Source of the DNA: Mariniflexile litorale
GTDB lineage: Bacteria; Bacteroidota; Bacteroidia; Flavobacteriales; Flavobacteriaceae
Assembly (NCBI RefSeq): GCF_031128465.2
Contig: NZ_CP155618.1
Coordinates: forward strand, 62,001-126,000
Direction of reading: 5' to 3'
Length of the DNA: 64,000 bases
Shown: piece by piece, positions 34,930 to 42,771 of the stretch
How the letters are laid out: each line of letters begins with the position of its first letter
Numbering within the stretch: position 1 is the stretch's first letter
The notes under the pieces: model-generated
What the model was told of the DNA's origin: nothing
The model's database searches: none
What the model saw: only the letters and a program-made list of their open reading frames with translations
Position numbers and translations under genes: made by a program

Positions 34930-35657
34930 TGAAAAACGAAAACGTCATAGAAGCTCAAAATTTAACCAAAATGTTTGGTGATTTTACAGCAGTAAATGCC
35001 ATTTCTTTTAAAGTTAAAAAAGGAGAAATATTTGGATTTCTAGGAGCCAATGGAGCAGGAAAAACAACAGCGATGAAAATGCTAATAGGCATTTCTAAAC
35101 CAACTTCAGGAGCTGCTAAAGTAGCTGGATTTGATGTATTTACTAATGCAGAAGATATCAAGAAGAACATTGGTTATATGAGTCAGAAATTTGCTTTATA
35201 TGATGATTTAACGGTTAAAGAAAACATTACATTCTTTGGCGGAATTTATGGTTTATCAAGAAAAAGTATCAAAGAGAAATCTACAATTTTAATAGAAGAG
35301 TTAGGACTAGAAAAGGTGGCGAGTAAATTAGTAGGTTCCTTACCATTGGGTTGGAAACAAAAACTATCCTTTTCGGTGTCTTTGCTTCACGATCCTAAAA
35401 TTGTGTTTTTAGATGAGCCAACAGGTGGAGTCGATCCAATTACGAGACGTCAGTTTTGGGAAATGATTTACAAAGCAGCCAATCAAGGCACAACCGTTTT
35501 TGTAACTACGCATTATATGGATGAAGCTGAGTATTGCGATCGTGTGTCTATAATGGTAAACGGAAAAATTGAAGCTTTGGATACACCTAAAAAGCTTAAG
35601 CAACAGTTTAACGTTGCCAATATGAATGATGTGTTTTTAAAACTAGCAAGAGGATAG
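34929..35657 (+). CDS. ABC exporter ATPase, like the C-terminal half of YbhF
   Basis: 242 residues. Walker A GANGAGKTT, Q-loop YMSQKFALYDDLTV, signature LPLGWKQKLSFS (degenerate LSGGQ), Walker B IVFLDEPTGGVDP and an intact H-loop TTHYMDEA. The two ATPases therefore have complementary weak points: the first lacks the H-loop His, and the second has a degenerate signature. This is the pattern of a heterodimer with one catalytic site (inference). It shares the A of its ATG with the previous stop. Confidence 0.88.
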   Translation: MKNENVIEAQNLTKMFGDFTAVNAISFKVKKGEIFGFLGANGAGKTTAMKMLIGISKPTSGAAKVAGFDVFTNAEDIKKNIGYMSQKFALYDDLTVKENITFFGGIYGLSRKSIKEKSTILIEELGLEKVASKLVGSLPLGWKQKLSFSVSLLHDPKIVFLDEPTGGVDPITRRQFWEMIYKAANQGTTVFVTTHYMDEAEYCDRVSIMVNGKIEALDTPKKLKQQFNVANMNDVFLKLARG

Positions 35658-35663
35658 AGAATT

Positions 35664-35735
35664 TCCCGCAGATTTCTCAGATTTTCGTAGAAAAGGACTT
35701 AAAAAAATCTGCGTTTATTCGCGAGATTTGTGGGA
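35664..35735. repeat. Palindromic repeat element, copy B
   Basis: The 28-bp left arm (35664-35691, starting TCCCGCAGATTTC) and right arm (35708-35735, ending GATTTGTGGGA) are complementary at 18 of 28 positions. It starts 6 bp after the second ATPase gene and ends 16 bp before the GxxExxY gene. Confidence 0.7.
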
Positions 35736-35751
35736 GTAAAATCAAATAATT

Positions 35752-36138
35752 ATGGAAGATAAAACAGAAAACGACATTTCATATATAATCAGAGGAGCAA
35801 TTTTTAAAGTCTATAATGAATTAGGCCCGGGTTTATTAGAGTCTGTATACGAAGCTGTTTTAATGTATGAATTAGAGAAGCAAGGGTTATCTCTTAAAAA
35901 GCAAGTACCATTGCCTGTATTTTATGATGGTATTGAATTTGAAATAGGCTTTAGATTGGATTTATTAGTAAATAATAAAGTGATAATCGAAATTAAATCG
36001 GTAGAAACTTTGTCTAAAGTACATCACAAACAAGTTTTGACTTACTTAAAAATTTCAGAATTAAAACTAGGCATTTTAGTGAATTTTAATGTAGAGGATA
36101 TAACAAAAGGAATTTTCAGAAAAGTAAACGGTTTATAA
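35752..36138 (+). CDS. GxxExxY protein (PD-(D/E)XK nuclease fold, PF13366)
   Basis: 128 residues. The name-giving motif is GLLESVY near residue 27. The nuclease-like core is FRLDLLVNNKVIIEIKS, whose Asp and E-x-K match the PD-(D/E)XK pattern, followed by KVHHKQVLTYLKISE. The length is normal and the gene looks intact. No biochemical role is established for the family. It lies inside an exporter operon between the ATPase and permease genes, flanked within 6-16 bp by palindromic copies B and C, and has no obvious link to export. It is probably an inserted unit. Confidence 0.88.
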   Translation: MEDKTENDISYIIRGAIFKVYNELGPGLLESVYEAVLMYELEKQGLSLKKQVPLPVFYDGIEFEIGFRLDLLVNNKVIIEIKSVETLSKVHHKQVLTYLKISELKLGILVNFNVEDITKGIFRKVNGL

Positions 36139-36144
36139 AAAATA

Positions 36145-36282
36145 TCCCGCAGATTTCACAGATCTACCCAGAAAAAAGTAAGAATAACTGTTAAAATAAA
36201 CTGTGGTTATTTGCGAAATCAGTAAGAAACCAAACAGAGTAACAAACAAAAAAATCTGCGGTAATCAGCGAAATCTGCGGGA
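36145..36282. repeat. Palindromic repeat element, copy C
   Basis: The 28-bp left arm (36145-36172, starting TCCCGCAGATTTCACAG) and right arm (36255-36282, ending GCGAAATCTGCGGGA) are complementary at 22 of 28 positions. They are separated by 82 bp that contain a further degenerate GCGAAATC copy. It starts 6 bp after the GxxExxY stop and ends 8 bp before the permease ATG. Confidence 0.75.
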
Positions 36283-36290
36283 AATAAAAA

Positions 36291-37397
36291 ATGAAAAGAT
36301 TCATAGGCTTCATAAAAAAAGAATTCTACCACATTTTTAGAGATAGACGCTCGTTGTTTATACTCTTCGGAATGCCAATAGCACAAATTATGCTATTTGG
36401 TTTCGCGATTACCAATGAAATAAACAATGTAGATATTGCAGTTTTAGATCATTCTAAAGATGCAACAACAAAAGAAATTATTAATAAGATTTCAACTTCA
36501 AAATACTTTAGTATCAATCAATTCATTGACAGAGAAGCAGATATTGAAACTATTTTCAAAAAAGGAAAAGTAAAAGCAGTTTTAAATTTCGAGGAAGGTT
36601 TTAGTAAAAACTTAATTAAAAACAACAAAGCAACTATCCAAATTATTACAGATGCAACAGATCCAAATACTGCAAATACGATAAGTAATTATGTCAACGC
36701 CATTCTTCAACAGTATCAAAAAGGATTGAATAAACACATCACCATTGCCTATCAAATTGTACCAGAAACAAGAATGGTTTATAATCCAGAATTAAAAAGT
36801 GTATACATGTTTGTTCCTGGCGTTATGACTATTATTTTAATGTTAGTTTCCGCAATGATGACCTCCATTTCTATTACAAGAGAAAAAGAATTAGGAACCA
36901 TGGAAATCCTTTTGGTATCACCAATAAAACCAATTCAAGTTATTATTGGTAAAGTATTTCCGTATATTTTTCTATCTATTATAAACGCCATTGTCATTGT
37001 TGTTTTAAGCATATTTATATTTAAAATGCCAGTTCAAGGAAGCTTGTTTTTATTAGCTTTTGAAAGTGTTTTATTCATAATTACAGCATTAGCTTTAGGT
37101 ATTTTAATCTCAACAATTTCTGCGACACAACAAACAGCCATGATGATTTCTTTAATGGGATTAATGCTACCAGTAATTCTATTATCAGGTTTTATTTTTC
37201 CAATCTCAAGCATGCCTTTACCATTGCAAGTGATTAGTAACATCATTCCTGCAAAATGGTTTATCATCATCATAAAAGGGATTATGCTAAAAGGTGTAGG
37301 ATTGCAATATTTATGGAAAGAAACCTTGATTTTAGTCGGAATGACTATCTTTTTTATTGGATTAAGTGTAAAGAAATATAAAATTAGACTAGAATAA
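36291..37397 (+). CDS. ABC-2 type exporter permease (YbhS-like)
   Basis: 368 residues. It has an N-terminal membrane helix (LFILFGMPIAQIMLFGFAI), a large periplasmic domain (about 45-170), and five C-terminal helices starting at MFVPGVMTIILMLVSAMMTS. The ABC-2 signature REKELGTMEILLVSPI is visible. It forms a heterodimer with the next permease, and the genes abut (stop 37397, start 37398). It corresponds to YbhS/YbhR, which export cationic drugs in E. coli; the substrate here is unknown. Confidence 0.88.
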   Translation: MKRFIGFIKKEFYHIFRDRRSLFILFGMPIAQIMLFGFAITNEINNVDIAVLDHSKDATTKEIINKISTSKYFSINQFIDREADIETIFKKGKVKAVLNFEEGFSKNLIKNNKATIQIITDATDPNTANTISNYVNAILQQYQKGLNKHITIAYQIVPETRMVYNPELKSVYMFVPGVMTIILMLVSAMMTSISITREKELGTMEILLVSPIKPIQVIIGKVFPYIFLSIINAIVIVVLSIFIFKMPVQGSLFLLAFESVLFIITALALGILISTISATQQTAMMISLMGLMLPVILLSGFIFPISSMPLPLQVISNIIPAKWFIIIIKGIMLKGVGLQYLWKETLILVGMTIFFIGLSVKKYKIRLE

Positions 37398-38519
37398 ATG
37401 AAAATAATTTTATACATCATACAAAAGGAGTTCAAGCAAATATTTAGAAATAAAGGCATGCTTCCTATCATTTTTGTTTTACCATTATTACAGCTTGTTA
37501 TATTATCGAATGCTGCTACATTTGAAGTAAAAAATATCAAATTTGGTTATATTGATAATGATCATACATCAACATCTAGAGCGTTAGTTGAAAAATTTAA
37601 TGCATCTACTTATTTTAATGTTTTAACAGATTTTCCTTCCGAAGCATTAGCAAATTCTTCGATGTTAAAAGGAGAAGTGGATGTGCTTTTACAAATTCCA
37701 CACTATTTTGAACGCGATTTACAAAAAGAAAAACATAACAATTTAGGCGTAACAATAAATGCGATTGATGGCGCAGCAGCAGGTGTTGAAAATGTATATA
37801 TCACACAAATTGTACAACGCTTTAATCAAAACATAAAAGTAGATATATTGCAAGTTTCAGATAAACAAATACAACCAATTGCTATAGAGACTATTCCATT
37901 ATTTTGGTATAATAAAACTTTAAATTATAAAACCTTTATGGTTCCTGGCATACTGGTTTTACTAGTAACCATGATTACGCTCTTCCTTTCAGGAATGAAT
38001 ATTGTCCGCGAAAAAGAAATTGGTACCCTAGAGCAAATCAACGTTACTCCAATAAAAAAAAGTCAGTTTATTATTGGAAAACTTTTTCCGTTTTGGGTTA
38101 TAGGAATGGGTTTACTAACTGTTGGCTTAATTTTAGCAAAAGTCATTTTTAATATTCCAATAATTGGGAGTTTACCACTCTTATATTTATACACATCTAT
38201 TTATATTTTAGTGATTTTAGGAATCGGTTTATTCATTTCCAATTTTACAAACACACAACAACAAGCCATGTTTATAGCTTGGTTTTTTACTGTTATTTTT
38301 ATTTTAATGAGTGGTTTATTTACACCTATAGAAAGTATGCCAAAATGGGCGCAAACCATAACAGAATTTAATCCAATAAAATATTTTGTAGAAGTGATGC
38401 GTATGGTGATGCTTAAAGGTTCTGGTTTTATGGATATTCTTCCGCAGTTATTAAAAACATTGCTCTATGCTTTTATTATGAATGCTTTAGCCGTTTGGAG
38501 TTATAAAAAAACAAATTAA
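37398..38519 (+). CDS. ABC-2 type exporter permease (YbhR-like)
   Basis: 373 residues with the same topology as the preceding permease. It has one N-terminal helix, a periplasmic domain, and a C-terminal bundle beginning MVPGILVLLVTMITLFLSG, with the signature REKEIGTLEQINVTPI. It is the last gene of the TetR-TolC-adaptor-ATPase-ATPase-permease-permease operon. It begins directly after the previous stop, so translation is coupled. Confidence 0.88.
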   Translation: MKIILYIIQKEFKQIFRNKGMLPIIFVLPLLQLVILSNAATFEVKNIKFGYIDNDHTSTSRALVEKFNASTYFNVLTDFPSEALANSSMLKGEVDVLLQIPHYFERDLQKEKHNNLGVTINAIDGAAAGVENVYITQIVQRFNQNIKVDILQVSDKQIQPIAIETIPLFWYNKTLNYKTFMVPGILVLLVTMITLFLSGMNIVREKEIGTLEQINVTPIKKSQFIIGKLFPFWVIGMGLLTVGLILAKVIFNIPIIGSLPLLYLYTSIYILVILGIGLFISNFTNTQQQAMFIAWFFTVIFILMSGLFTPIESMPKWAQTITEFNPIKYFVEVMRMVMLKGSGFMDILPQLLKTLLYAFIMNALAVWSYKKTN

Positions 38520-38527
38520 TTGCTTGT

Positions 38528-38571
38528 GTAACAAAGGTAGCTGTACCTTTTCTTAGTTGAAGTTATCTTTA
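38528..38571 (+). promoter_or_regulatory. GTAAC-type dyad and promoter of the SQR-like gene
   Basis: GTAAC-AAAG-GTAGC (38528-38541) is an imperfect copy of the perfect dyad at 41389. Its centre is 29.5 bp before a -7-like box TATCTTTA (38564-38571). An overlapping inverted repeat AAAGGTA-GCTG-TACCTTT (38533-38550) is followed by T and could instead end the exporter transcript. The two readings are not exclusive. Confidence 0.45.
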
Positions 38572-38586
38572 TTAAAATTTACAATC

Positions 38587-40044
38587 ATGTCTAAAATCGT
38601 CATTTTAGGAGCAGGTATTTCTGGTCATGTTTCAGCAGCACATTTGCGTAGAAAATTGTCTAAAAAACATGAAGTTCTGGTGGTATCTCCTAACAGCAAT
38701 TACCAATGGATTCCTTCTAATATTTGGGTAGGAATTGGAAGGATGAAGTCTGAAAAAATATTGTTTCCATTAGCTCCTTTATACAAAAAAAAAGGAATTG
38801 GTTATAAACAAGCAAAAGCGATTTCATTTTTTCCTGAAGGAGATAAAAATGAAACAAAACCATATGTTTTAGCCGAATATGTAGCAGGAAAGAACAAAGG
38901 GGAGCAAGAAAAAATAACCTACGATTATTTAATTAATGCAACAGGGCCAAAACTAAATTTTGAAGCAACTCAAGGTTTAGTTCCTGGAGAAAACAAGACC
39001 TATTCTGTTTGTACTTATACACATGCAGGTCAAGCGTGGAAAGGTTTGAATGAAGTCATTCAAAAGATGAAAGCTAGCAAAAAAGCTAAAATTTTAATTG
39101 GTACCGGTCATGCAAAGTCAACCTGTCAAGGTGCGGCTTTTGAGTATATATTAAATGTAGAGCAAGAATTACGTAAACATAATGTACGTGATATGGCGGA
39201 AGTCACTTGGATTTCTAACGAATATCAATTAGGCGATTTCGGAATGGATGGCATGCTATTAAGCTATGGAAGCATGACCATGAAATCTCACGAAATGGTC
39301 GAAATGATTTTTGAAGACAGAGACATTAAATGGATTCTTGGAGCTGGAGTTGAAAAAATTGAAGATGGTCTAGCACATTACGAAAATCTGGAAGGAGAGC
39401 ATAAAACTGAAACCTACGATTTTGCCATGTTAATTCCTTCGTTTTCTGGTCATGGATTTAAGGCCTATGATAAAAATGAAAACGACATCACAGAAAAACT
39501 CTTTAAAGGGTTTATGATTGTGGATGCCGATTATACACCAAAACCTTATGAAGAATGGTCTGTAAAAGATTGGCCAGAAACCTATCAAAATCCGAGTTAT
39601 AAAAACATTTTTGCTCCAGGAATTGCATTTGCACCTCCACATGCTATCTCAAAACCAAGAACAAGTAAAAATGGAACCGTTATTTCACCAGCCCCACCAA
39701 GAACGGGAATGCCATCTGGTATTACTGCAAAGTTGGTAGCAGATAATATTATAGATTCTATAAAAAGTGGTAAAGAGTCTTTAAACCATAAAGGATCTAT
39801 GGGGAATATGGGAGCAGCTTGTATTGCTTCTGCTGGTTACGGAATAACAAAAGGTAGTGGAGTAAGTATTACAACCTATCCAATTGTTCCAGATTACGAA
39901 AAATATCCTAAAACACAAGGACGGCAATTAGGAAAAACTTTCGGAGAAATTGGTTTAGCAGGTCATTGGTTAAAGTTGGCTTTGCATTATGCCTTTATTT
40001 ACAAAGCAAAAATGAAACCTTTTTGGTGGTTGATTCCTGAGTAG
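38587..40044 (+). CDS. Sulfide:quinone oxidoreductase-like flavoprotein
   Basis: 485 residues from ATG 38587. The frame opens at 38557, but the extra 10 residues overlap the promoter, and MSKIVILGAGISGH is the natural N-terminus with the FAD-binding GxGxxG. The architecture is that of two Rossmann domains. Conserved SQR elements include YQWIPSNIWVGIG near residue 43, INATGPKLNFE, and Cys residues in SVCTYTHAGQAW, STCQGAAFEY and AACIASAG, which could form the redox-active sulfur site. It lacks a signal peptide and would be peripheral to the membrane, passing electrons to quinone. True sulfide oxidation versus a related dehydrogenase role is not proven. Confidence 0.82.
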   Translation: MSKIVILGAGISGHVSAAHLRRKLSKKHEVLVVSPNSNYQWIPSNIWVGIGRMKSEKILFPLAPLYKKKGIGYKQAKAISFFPEGDKNETKPYVLAEYVAGKNKGEQEKITYDYLINATGPKLNFEATQGLVPGENKTYSVCTYTHAGQAWKGLNEVIQKMKASKKAKILIGTGHAKSTCQGAAFEYILNVEQELRKHNVRDMAEVTWISNEYQLGDFGMDGMLLSYGSMTMKSHEMVEMIFEDRDIKWILGAGVEKIEDGLAHYENLEGEHKTETYDFAMLIPSFSGHGFKAYDKNENDITEKLFKGFMIVDADYTPKPYEEWSVKDWPETYQNPSYKNIFAPGIAFAPPHAISKPRTSKNGTVISPAPPRTGMPSGITAKLVADNIIDSIKSGKESLNHKGSMGNMGAACIASAGYGITKGSGVSITTYPIVPDYEKYPKTQGRQLGKTFGEIGLAGHWLKLALHYAFIYKAKMKPFWWLIPE

Positions 40045-40099
40045 ATTAAACGTTTGGATTATCGAATCTACAAATAAACGAATTAAAAATAATAGTAAA

Positions 40100-40237
40100 A
40101 TGACACAAAGAATATCAAAATATCAAAGATTTAAAATGATGAATCCTATCATTCAGTTTTTCAAATTCATTTATTTAAGTATAAAAATAATGATGGTGGT
40201 AGCTGGAGGACATGGAGGCACGAGAAAAGTAAACTGA
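40100..40237 (+). CDS. Small 45-residue protein downstream of the SQR-like gene
   Basis: ATG 40100 to TGA 40235-40237 with a typical A-rich leader (AATAATAGTAAAATG). The product is basic at the start (TQRISKYQRFK). It has one amphipathic or hydrophobic helix (PIIQFFKFIYLSIKIMMVVA) and a glycine-rich basic tail GGHGGTRKVN. It lies 55 bp after the SQR-like stop and is followed by a strong terminator, so it probably ends that transcript. I do not recognise a family. A membrane-associated accessory peptide is possible. Confidence 0.5.
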   Translation: MTQRISKYQRFKMMNPIIQFFKFIYLSIKIMMVVAGGHGGTRKVN

Positions 40238-40267
40238 TGTGGTTATCAGTTTTTTGGTTGGTTAGTA

Positions 40268-40308
40268 AAAAGGCACTTATAGGCAATTATAAGTGTCTTT
40301 TTCTTTTG
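40268..40308 (+). terminator. Intrinsic terminator after the SQR-like operon
   Basis: AAAAAGGCACTTATA (40267-40281) pairs with TATAAGTGTCTTTTT around GGCAAT, with one G-T pair and a T-rich tail. It lies 30 bp after the small gene's stop and just beyond the convergent gene's end. Confidence 0.75.
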
Positions 40309-40320
40309 TATGTAACGCAG

Positions 40321-41319
40321 TTAATTTCCTTTTATACGTTGCCATAATTCGGTTAACAGCTTTTTACCATCACGACTATCTTTAGGTGCTTCATTAAAAG
40401 TAACTTTACCAGAAGCGTCAATATCTAATCTATATTTAAAAACAAAATTTTCAGATTTTGGAGCTAAACTTAGCAAACCAAATCGTAAATCGTTAAAATA
40501 AAGCGTATCATCCTTTTTATTAATAGTGTACCAACCTTCAGAAATAGCAATCATACGTTTTACACTTTCATTTTCAACAAGATCACCTAATAATTCATGG
40601 TTTTTAGTATAGCTTTCAAAAGGGATTGGTTGGGTATCAAAAAACGAATAATTCCCAAGTAAATAAGCATCTTCAGTTTGTACATTAACACTCCAAAGGA
40701 TGGTGTTTAAAGGTGAAGGTCTGGTGTCTATTTCTAAATAATCTATGTTTTGAGTTTTTAAAGCAGATTCAAATTGAATAAACGCCATCCATTTTAAAAG
40801 AAATGTAAGTATTAAATAAGAAGTACTTATTATCAAACCCATCTTATTATAGAAACGTCGCTTTTCAGAGGTGCGTTTTTGTCGCATAGCCAAAATTAAA
40901 AACACTAAAAAAGGTAACGTATAAAGAGGATCTATAACAAAAATGGTCTTAAATGCCAATCGTAAATCAAAGGGCCAAAATAATTGAGTTCCCCAAGTAG
41001 TGTGTGCATCTAAAATAGGATGTGTTACAAATGACCAAAAAAATAACCAAAACCAACTTTTAAAATTTTTAAACGTTTCATACCGCGATACTATCCAAGC
41101 CAAAATGGGTGCAAAAAGCAAAGAAAACACAATACTATGTGTGAAACCACGATGTATGGCAAGAGCAGAAACTGTATCTGTAAAATATGAAGCAAAGACA
41201 TCCAAATCTGGAATCGTGCCTGCAATGGCCCCATAAAGCATCGCTTTATTTCCTGCTTTTTTGCCTAAAATAGCTTCTCCAACAGCTGCTCCTAATACAA
41301 TTTGAGTCAATGAATCCAT
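40321..41319 (-). CDS. YdjM-like membrane-bound metal-dependent hydrolase (DUF457)
   Basis: 332 residues. About four N-terminal membrane helices carry the motifs AIHRGFTHSIVFSLLFAP and HPILDAHTTWGTQLFWPF. The His and Asp residues of these are the family's proposed metal site (PF04307, YdjM). A soluble C-terminal half (about 190-332) follows and is typical of the longer Bacteroidota members. The enzymatic activity is not established. It is transcribed leftward, divergent from the RND operon. Confidence 0.85.
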   Translation of the reverse strand: MDSLTQIVLGAAVGEAILGKKAGNKAMLYGAIAGTIPDLDVFASYFTDTVSALAIHRGFTHSIVFSLLFAPILAWIVSRYETFKNFKSWFWLFFWSFVTHPILDAHTTWGTQLFWPFDLRLAFKTIFVIDPLYTLPFLVFLILAMRQKRTSEKRRFYNKMGLIISTSYLILTFLLKWMAFIQFESALKTQNIDYLEIDTRPSPLNTILWSVNVQTEDAYLLGNYSFFDTQPIPFESYTKNHELLGDLVENESVKRMIAISEGWYTINKKDDTLYFNDLRFGLLSLAPKSENFVFKYRLDIDASGKVTFNEAPKDSRDGKKLLTELWQRIKGN

Positions 41320-41388
41320 ATACTTTACAAAAGTAGGCTATACAAATTAAATAACATACAATACTTTTTTATATACAGTATTTTGATA

Positions 41389-41433
41389 AGTAACCTTTGT
41401 TACTGACCAATAGCTTTTATCACTCTATTTTTG
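41389..41433 (+). promoter_or_regulatory. GTAAC-N4-GTTAC dyad and promoter of the RND efflux operon
   Basis: The perfect dyad AGTAAC-CTTT-GTTACT (41389-41404) has its centre exactly 29.5 bp before a consensus -7 box TATTTTTG (41426-41433). The arrangement is the same as at the Fnr-like dyads of the stress block and at the SQR-like gene. ATG follows at 41456. Confidence 0.7.
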
Positions 41434-41455
41434 TTCTATCAAATTATTTAGATTA

Positions 41456-42763
41456 ATGAAAAACACATATCTACCCATATTTTCTTTTTTATTATTGAGT
41501 CTTTCCATACAAGCACAAAAGCAAGTGGCTATATCGAAATATGAAGTCTTTTCTAGAGTTACAGACCAAAACACTTCTATTAAAATTTCTCAACAAGAAT
41601 TTAATGCAGCCAAAGCAGATTACAGACAAACAAACGCTGTGTTTTTACCAAATATTACAGCAAGTCATACGGTAATAGCAACGACTAATCCTTTAATGGC
41701 TTTTGGTTCTAAATTGAATCAGGAAATTTTAACACAGAGTGATTTTAACCCTGCTTTGTTAAACAATCCTTCTCAGATTGAAAACTACGCTACAAAGTTA
41801 GAAATTCAGCAGCCATTAATCAATTTAGATGGCATTTACCAACGCAAAGCAGCCAAATCTAAAATGGAAGCCATGTCATTAAAAACAGAACGCACACAAG
41901 ACTATTTAGTGTTTGAAGTAGACAAAGCTTACATGCAATTGCAATTAGCCTATAAAGCAGTAGATGTTTTAGAAAAAGCGTTAGAAGTAGCAAATGCCAA
42001 CAAAAAATTAGCAGATGATAGTTTTAAACAAGGTTATTTACAACGTGCAGATGTGTTGAATGTAGAAGTACGAGTTACTGAAGTTCAAAATCAATTACAA
42101 ACGGCTAAAAGTAATGTGCAAAATGCCTCTAACTATTTGTCTTTTTTAATGAATGATGAAAGCTATGTGGTGTACACACCAACCGATGAATTAACCATCG
42201 CAGCCTTTACCTTGACAGATAAATCAGTTTCAGAAAGCCGATCTGATATCAAAGCCATGCAATTAGCATCAAACGCTTATGAAGCAATGAATAAAGCTGA
42301 TAAAATGACTTTTTTACCACGTTTAAACGCTTTTGGAAGTTACGAGTTATATGATGATAAAATTTTTCAAGGAGATGCAAATGGGTATTTATTTGGAGCA
42401 CAACTAAGTTGGGATATTTTTCAAGGATCTAAACGTTTTGGAAAAGTTCAAAAAAGTAAAGCCGAATTTGAAAAATCGAAATTAGAATACAAACAATACG
42501 TATCTCAAAGTAATTTAGAATTAAACAAAGCAAAACGCGCTTTTTTAGATGCTGATAATACCTTAAAACTAACAACTTTAGCATTACAACAATCTGAAGA
42601 ATCTTTAAGAATTAGAACCAATCGATTTAAAGAAGGTTTAGAAAAAACATCCGATTTATTAATGGCAGAAACGCAATATGCTCAAAAGCAATTGGAATAC
42701 TATCAAACCATTTTCGAATACAACTATACACAAGCGTATTTACAATTTTTAACTAAAGAATAA
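41456..42763 (+). CDS. TolC-family outer-membrane efflux protein
   Basis: 435 residues. A signal peptide ends near LSIQAQ. TolC-type helical repeats follow, with YATKLEIQQPLINLDGIYQRK near residue 115 and GYLFGAQLSWDIFQGSKRFGK near 310 marking the two outer-membrane strand pairs. It is the first gene of an operon with an adaptor and an RND pump, and its duct should serve that pump. It is 8 bp from the adaptor gene. Confidence 0.9.
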   Translation: MKNTYLPIFSFLLLSLSIQAQKQVAISKYEVFSRVTDQNTSIKISQQEFNAAKADYRQTNAVFLPNITASHTVIATTNPLMAFGSKLNQEILTQSDFNPALLNNPSQIENYATKLEIQQPLINLDGIYQRKAAKSKMEAMSLKTERTQDYLVFEVDKAYMQLQLAYKAVDVLEKALEVANANKKLADDSFKQGYLQRADVLNVEVRVTEVQNQLQTAKSNVQNASNYLSFLMNDESYVVYTPTDELTIAAFTLTDKSVSESRSDIKAMQLASNAYEAMNKADKMTFLPRLNAFGSYELYDDKIFQGDANGYLFGAQLSWDIFQGSKRFGKVQKSKAEFEKSKLEYKQYVSQSNLELNKAKRAFLDADNTLKLTTLALQQSEESLRIRTNRFKEGLEKTSDLLMAETQYAQKQLEYYQTIFEYNYTQAYLQFLTKE

Positions 42764-42771
42764 TTTTTAAG

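Noticed and set aside
33045-36282. CRISPR array formed by the repeated CGCAGATTTC sequences
   Set aside because: The copies are paired as inverted arms, irregularly spaced and interrupted by genes; there are no uniform spacers and no cas genes.
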